This document shows positions 5,985 to 7,385 of a stretch of DNA of 7,385 nt, piece after piece. A model generated the notes under the pieces. That model did not search any database. It was given only the letters and a program-made list of their open reading frames with translations, and was not told where the DNA came from. The DNA lies in assembly GCA_963605115.1 (NCBI GenBank), contig CAVCTM010000103.1, positions 1 through 7,385 of the forward strand, in the 5' to 3' direction. The DNA comes from SVKR01 sp963605115 (GTDB taxonomy: Bacteria; Bacillota; Clostridia; Oscillospirales; Oscillospiraceae). Numbering within the stretch: position 1 is the first letter of the stretch; each line of letters begins with the position of its first letter. The position numbers were made by a program, and so were the translations under genes.

Positions 5985-7103
5985 TCAGTCGAGTTTCAGG
6001 TCTCCCTCGCGGATCCAGCCGAGTCTGCGCAGCAGTGCGCCGCCCGCCCAGCTCAGCACGGCGGGGAGCACGACGGCGACGAGCGCGAGCCCGATCCAGT
6101 CTGAAGCGCGCGGCGCGACCGCCTGCGCCCCCTCCGCGAGCGCCTGCGCGCTCGGCGCGACCCAGCCGCTCCAGACGCCGATGGGACCGCAGAGCGCGCA
6201 GGTGCCCATGCCGGAGTTGACCGGCGCGCCGTTCATCTCCAGCCGGAAGAGGCAGGTCGCGGCGGGACCCGTGATCGCGCTCGCGACGGTGGGCGGGATC
6301 CAGATGCGCGGGTTGCGCACGATGTTGCCCATCTGGAGCATGCTGGTGCCGAGCCCCTGACTCACGAGCCCGCCCCAGCGGTTTTCGCGGAAGCTCATGA
6401 CGGCAAAGCCCACCATCTGGGCGCAGCAGCCCGCGACCGCCGCGCCGCCGGCGAGCCCCGTCAGCCCCAGCACGGAGCAGATCGCCGCGCTGGAGATCGG
6501 CAGCGTCAGCGCAATGCCGACGACGACGGAGACGATGATGCCCATCAGAAACGGCTGGAGCTCCGTCGCCCACATGATGAGCCGCCCGACATAGCTCGCG
6601 CCCGTGCCGATCGGGGCGGCGACGAGCCGCGCGAGTCCGATGCCGACGAGGGCTGTCACGAGCGGGGTGACGAGGATGTCGATCTTCGTCTCCCTGCTGA
6701 CCGCCTTGCCGCACTCCGCCGCAACGACCGCGACGACGAGGACCGCGAGCGGTCCGCCCGCGCCGCCCATCGCGTTCGTGGCGAAGCCGACCGCCGCGAG
6801 CGAGAAGAGCACCATGCCCGGCGCATGGAGCGCCGAGCCGATGGCGACCGCCATCGCGGGCCCGACCATCGCCGAGCAGATGCCGCCGACCGTGTAATGC
6901 ACGGCGGCGTCGCCCTTGCCGACGGTCGCGACCGCGGCGGTCAGGAAGCCGATGTGGAACTGGCTGCCCAGCGTGTCCAGAATGGTGCCGATCAGCAAGG
7001 TGCAGAAAAGTCCCTGCGCCATCGCCGCCAGCGCGTCGATGAAATAGCGCTTCGGCGAAAAAACAATGTCCTTCCGCCGCAGAAATGCCCGAAGCTTCTC
7101 CAT
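5985..7103 (-). CDS. PTS_EIIC_2 / PfoR-like membrane protein (predicted sugar-specific PTS EIIC-type permease)
   Basis: Polytopic membrane protein of 372 residues, matching the PTS_EIIC_2 family (COG3641, PfoR-like). The N-terminal part is amphipathic and basic (MEKLRAFLRRKDIVFSPKRYFIDALAAMAQGLF), followed by about nine or ten hydrophobic, Gly/Ala-rich segments. Family-like conserved blocks are AVHYTVGGICSAMVGPAMAV (67-86), FRENRWGGLVSQGLGTSMLQ (238-257), NIVRNPRIWIPP (260-271) and NGAPVNSGMGTCALCGPIG (291-309). Relatives are annotated as PTS IIC-like transporters or, historically, as a regulator of perfringolysin O in Clostridium; the transported ligand is unproven. No EIIA, EIIB or HPr gene is in the window, so it stands alone here. 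CTCCC (7111-7115; GGGAG on the minus strand) lies seven bases before the ATG at 7103. It is a single-gene unit with promoter and terminator. The longer minus-strand frame over the same region is a shadow. Confidence 0.85.
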   Translation of the reverse strand: MEKLRAFLRRKDIVFSPKRYFIDALAAMAQGLFCTLLIGTILDTLGSQFHIGFLTAAVATVGKGDAAVHYTVGGICSAMVGPAMAVAIGSALHAPGMVLFSLAAVGFATNAMGGAGGPLAVLVVAVVAAECGKAVSRETKIDILVTPLVTALVGIGLARLVAAPIGTGASYVGRLIMWATELQPFLMGIIVSVVVGIALTLPISSAAICSVLGLTGLAGGAAVAGCCAQMVGFAVMSFRENRWGGLVSQGLGTSMLQMGNIVRNPRIWIPPTVASAITGPAATCLFRLEMNGAPVNSGMGTCALCGPIGVWSGWVAPSAQALAEGAQAVAPRASDWIGLALVAVVLPAVLSWAGGALLRRLGWIREGDLKLD

Positions 7104-7135
7104 AAGCCGTCTCCCTTCGCCGTCCCACGCATTTT

Positions 7136-7186
7136 TGTCTTGACAGGTGTTGAGAGTATTATACAGCTTTTTTGGGAGATGTCAAG
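7136..7186. promoter_or_regulatory. Inverted repeat flanking the PTS_EIIC_2 promoter, possible operator
   Basis: CTTGACA (7139-7145) is the exact reverse complement of TGTCAAG (7180-7186), which contains the -35 box. The left copy sits within TGTCTTGACA (7136-7145), itself a near palindrome, just downstream of the expected start site. Two half-sites straddling a promoter fit repressor binding, but part of the match is forced by the -35 sequence and no regulator gene is nearby. Confidence 0.3.
7158..7185 (-). promoter_or_regulatory. Consensus sigma-A promoter for the PTS_EIIC_2 gene
   Basis: On the minus strand a perfect TTGACA (7180-7185) and a perfect TATAAT (7158-7163) are separated by 16 bases. 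The expected start site is near 7151, giving a leader of about 48 bases before the ATG at 7103. Hexamers this good predict strong expression unless repressed. Confidence 0.85.
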
Positions 7187-7230
7187 GAGAAGGTTGGTTT
7201 TTGCGGGTGCTGCGGGGGAAGGGGTAAAAG

Positions 7231-7354
7231 CTGAATGCGCCTGCGGGCGCAAAATTGAATTTGTTTCGCGCCGAAGGCGCGACTTACTTTGCCCCACGCG
7301 GGGAAAGTAAGCAAAGGCGCGGTCAGAAGGGAAACCCTTTCGAATGGGTTTTCC
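7231..7354. repeat. Chain of four small palindromes, probable dispersed intergenic repeat
   Basis: The last ~200 bases (7186-7385) hold no credible gene. Four dyads lie head to tail: GCGCC/GGCGC (7237-7241 with 7246-7250); TCGCGCC/GGCGCGA around GAA (7266-7272 with 7276-7282); CTTACTTT then CCCC, paired with GGGG then AAAGTAAG (7283-7295 with 7300-7311, one bulged G); and GGAAACCC with GGGTTTTCC (7330-7354). The last arms hold a TTCGAA centre. Such palindrome chains are typical of multi-copy intergenic elements in high-GC Clostridia. The open frame read through it on the minus strand (ending at 6992) has no ribosome binding site and is probably spurious. The element may continue past the window edge. 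Confidence 0.55.
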
Positions 7355-7385
7355 TCCCGACACCCTCCTTTCCTGAACGACCAAG

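Noticed and set aside
5968..7128. 386-codon minus-strand frame overlapping the PTS_EIIC_2 gene
   Set aside because: It is Arg/Gly/His-rich with no membrane segments and no suitable ribosome binding site; the other frame matches a known membrane family.
7140..7162. Plus-strand promoter from TTGACA (7140-7145) and TATTAT (7157-7162)
   Set aside because: The spacer is only 11 bases, too short for a sigma-A promoter, and no gene follows on the plus strand.
6992..7384. 130-codon minus-strand frame from the right edge
   Set aside because: It reads through the palindrome chain and the consensus promoter into the PTS_EIIC_2 gene in another frame, without a start signal.

Overview
The window looks like a chromosomal piece of a high-GC, low-copy-repeat member of the Firmicutes, most likely a gut-type Clostridia (Oscillospirales-like). 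The reasons are GC-rich genes with strong AGGAGG-type ribosome binding sites, AT-rich sigma-A promoters, A-tract/stem/T-tract terminators, and families common in that group (Opp-type ATPase, PTS_EIIC_2/PfoR-like permease, DUF378). The taxon is an inference from style, not proven by a marker gene.

Region 1 (1-3924, plus strand) is the end of an operon that starts upstream of the window. It holds a possible tail of an upstream gene, an OppF/DppF-type ABC transporter ATPase, an EstA-like alpha/beta hydrolase with an N-terminal Ig-like region, a 177-residue membrane protein of unknown function, and a zinc-dependent sorbitol/threonine-dehydrogenase-type oxidoreductase. Gaps are 13-22 bases and each gene has its own Shine-Dalgarno, so co-transcription is likely. 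Together they suggest uptake of an oligomeric or esterified substrate, intracellular de-esterification, and oxidation of a released polyol or alcohol. That pathway is an inference from neighbourhood.

Region 2 (3925-4176) is a non-coding gap between convergent genes. It is packed with inverted repeats: a long terminator hairpin, a three-way-junction-like fold, and two more strong hairpins. It is the most structured non-coding stretch of the window.

Region 3 (4177-5822, minus strand) has a CPA2-type cation/proton antiporter followed downstream by a 69-residue DUF378 membrane protein, with a terminator hairpin between them. The antiporter has its own recognisable promoter.

Region 4 (5823-7385) has a PTS_EIIC_2 (PfoR-like) membrane protein on the minus strand. 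A promoter with perfect -35 and -10 hexamers drives it and a strong terminator ends it. The last ~200 bases of the window carry no credible gene but a chain of four small palindromes that looks like a dispersed intergenic repeat.

No tRNA, rRNA, CRISPR array, transposase or phage gene was seen. No clear new defence-type or mobile system is visible. The most unusual items are the hairpin clusters, the altered ABC signature motif, and the transporter-esterase-membrane protein-dehydrogenase operon.
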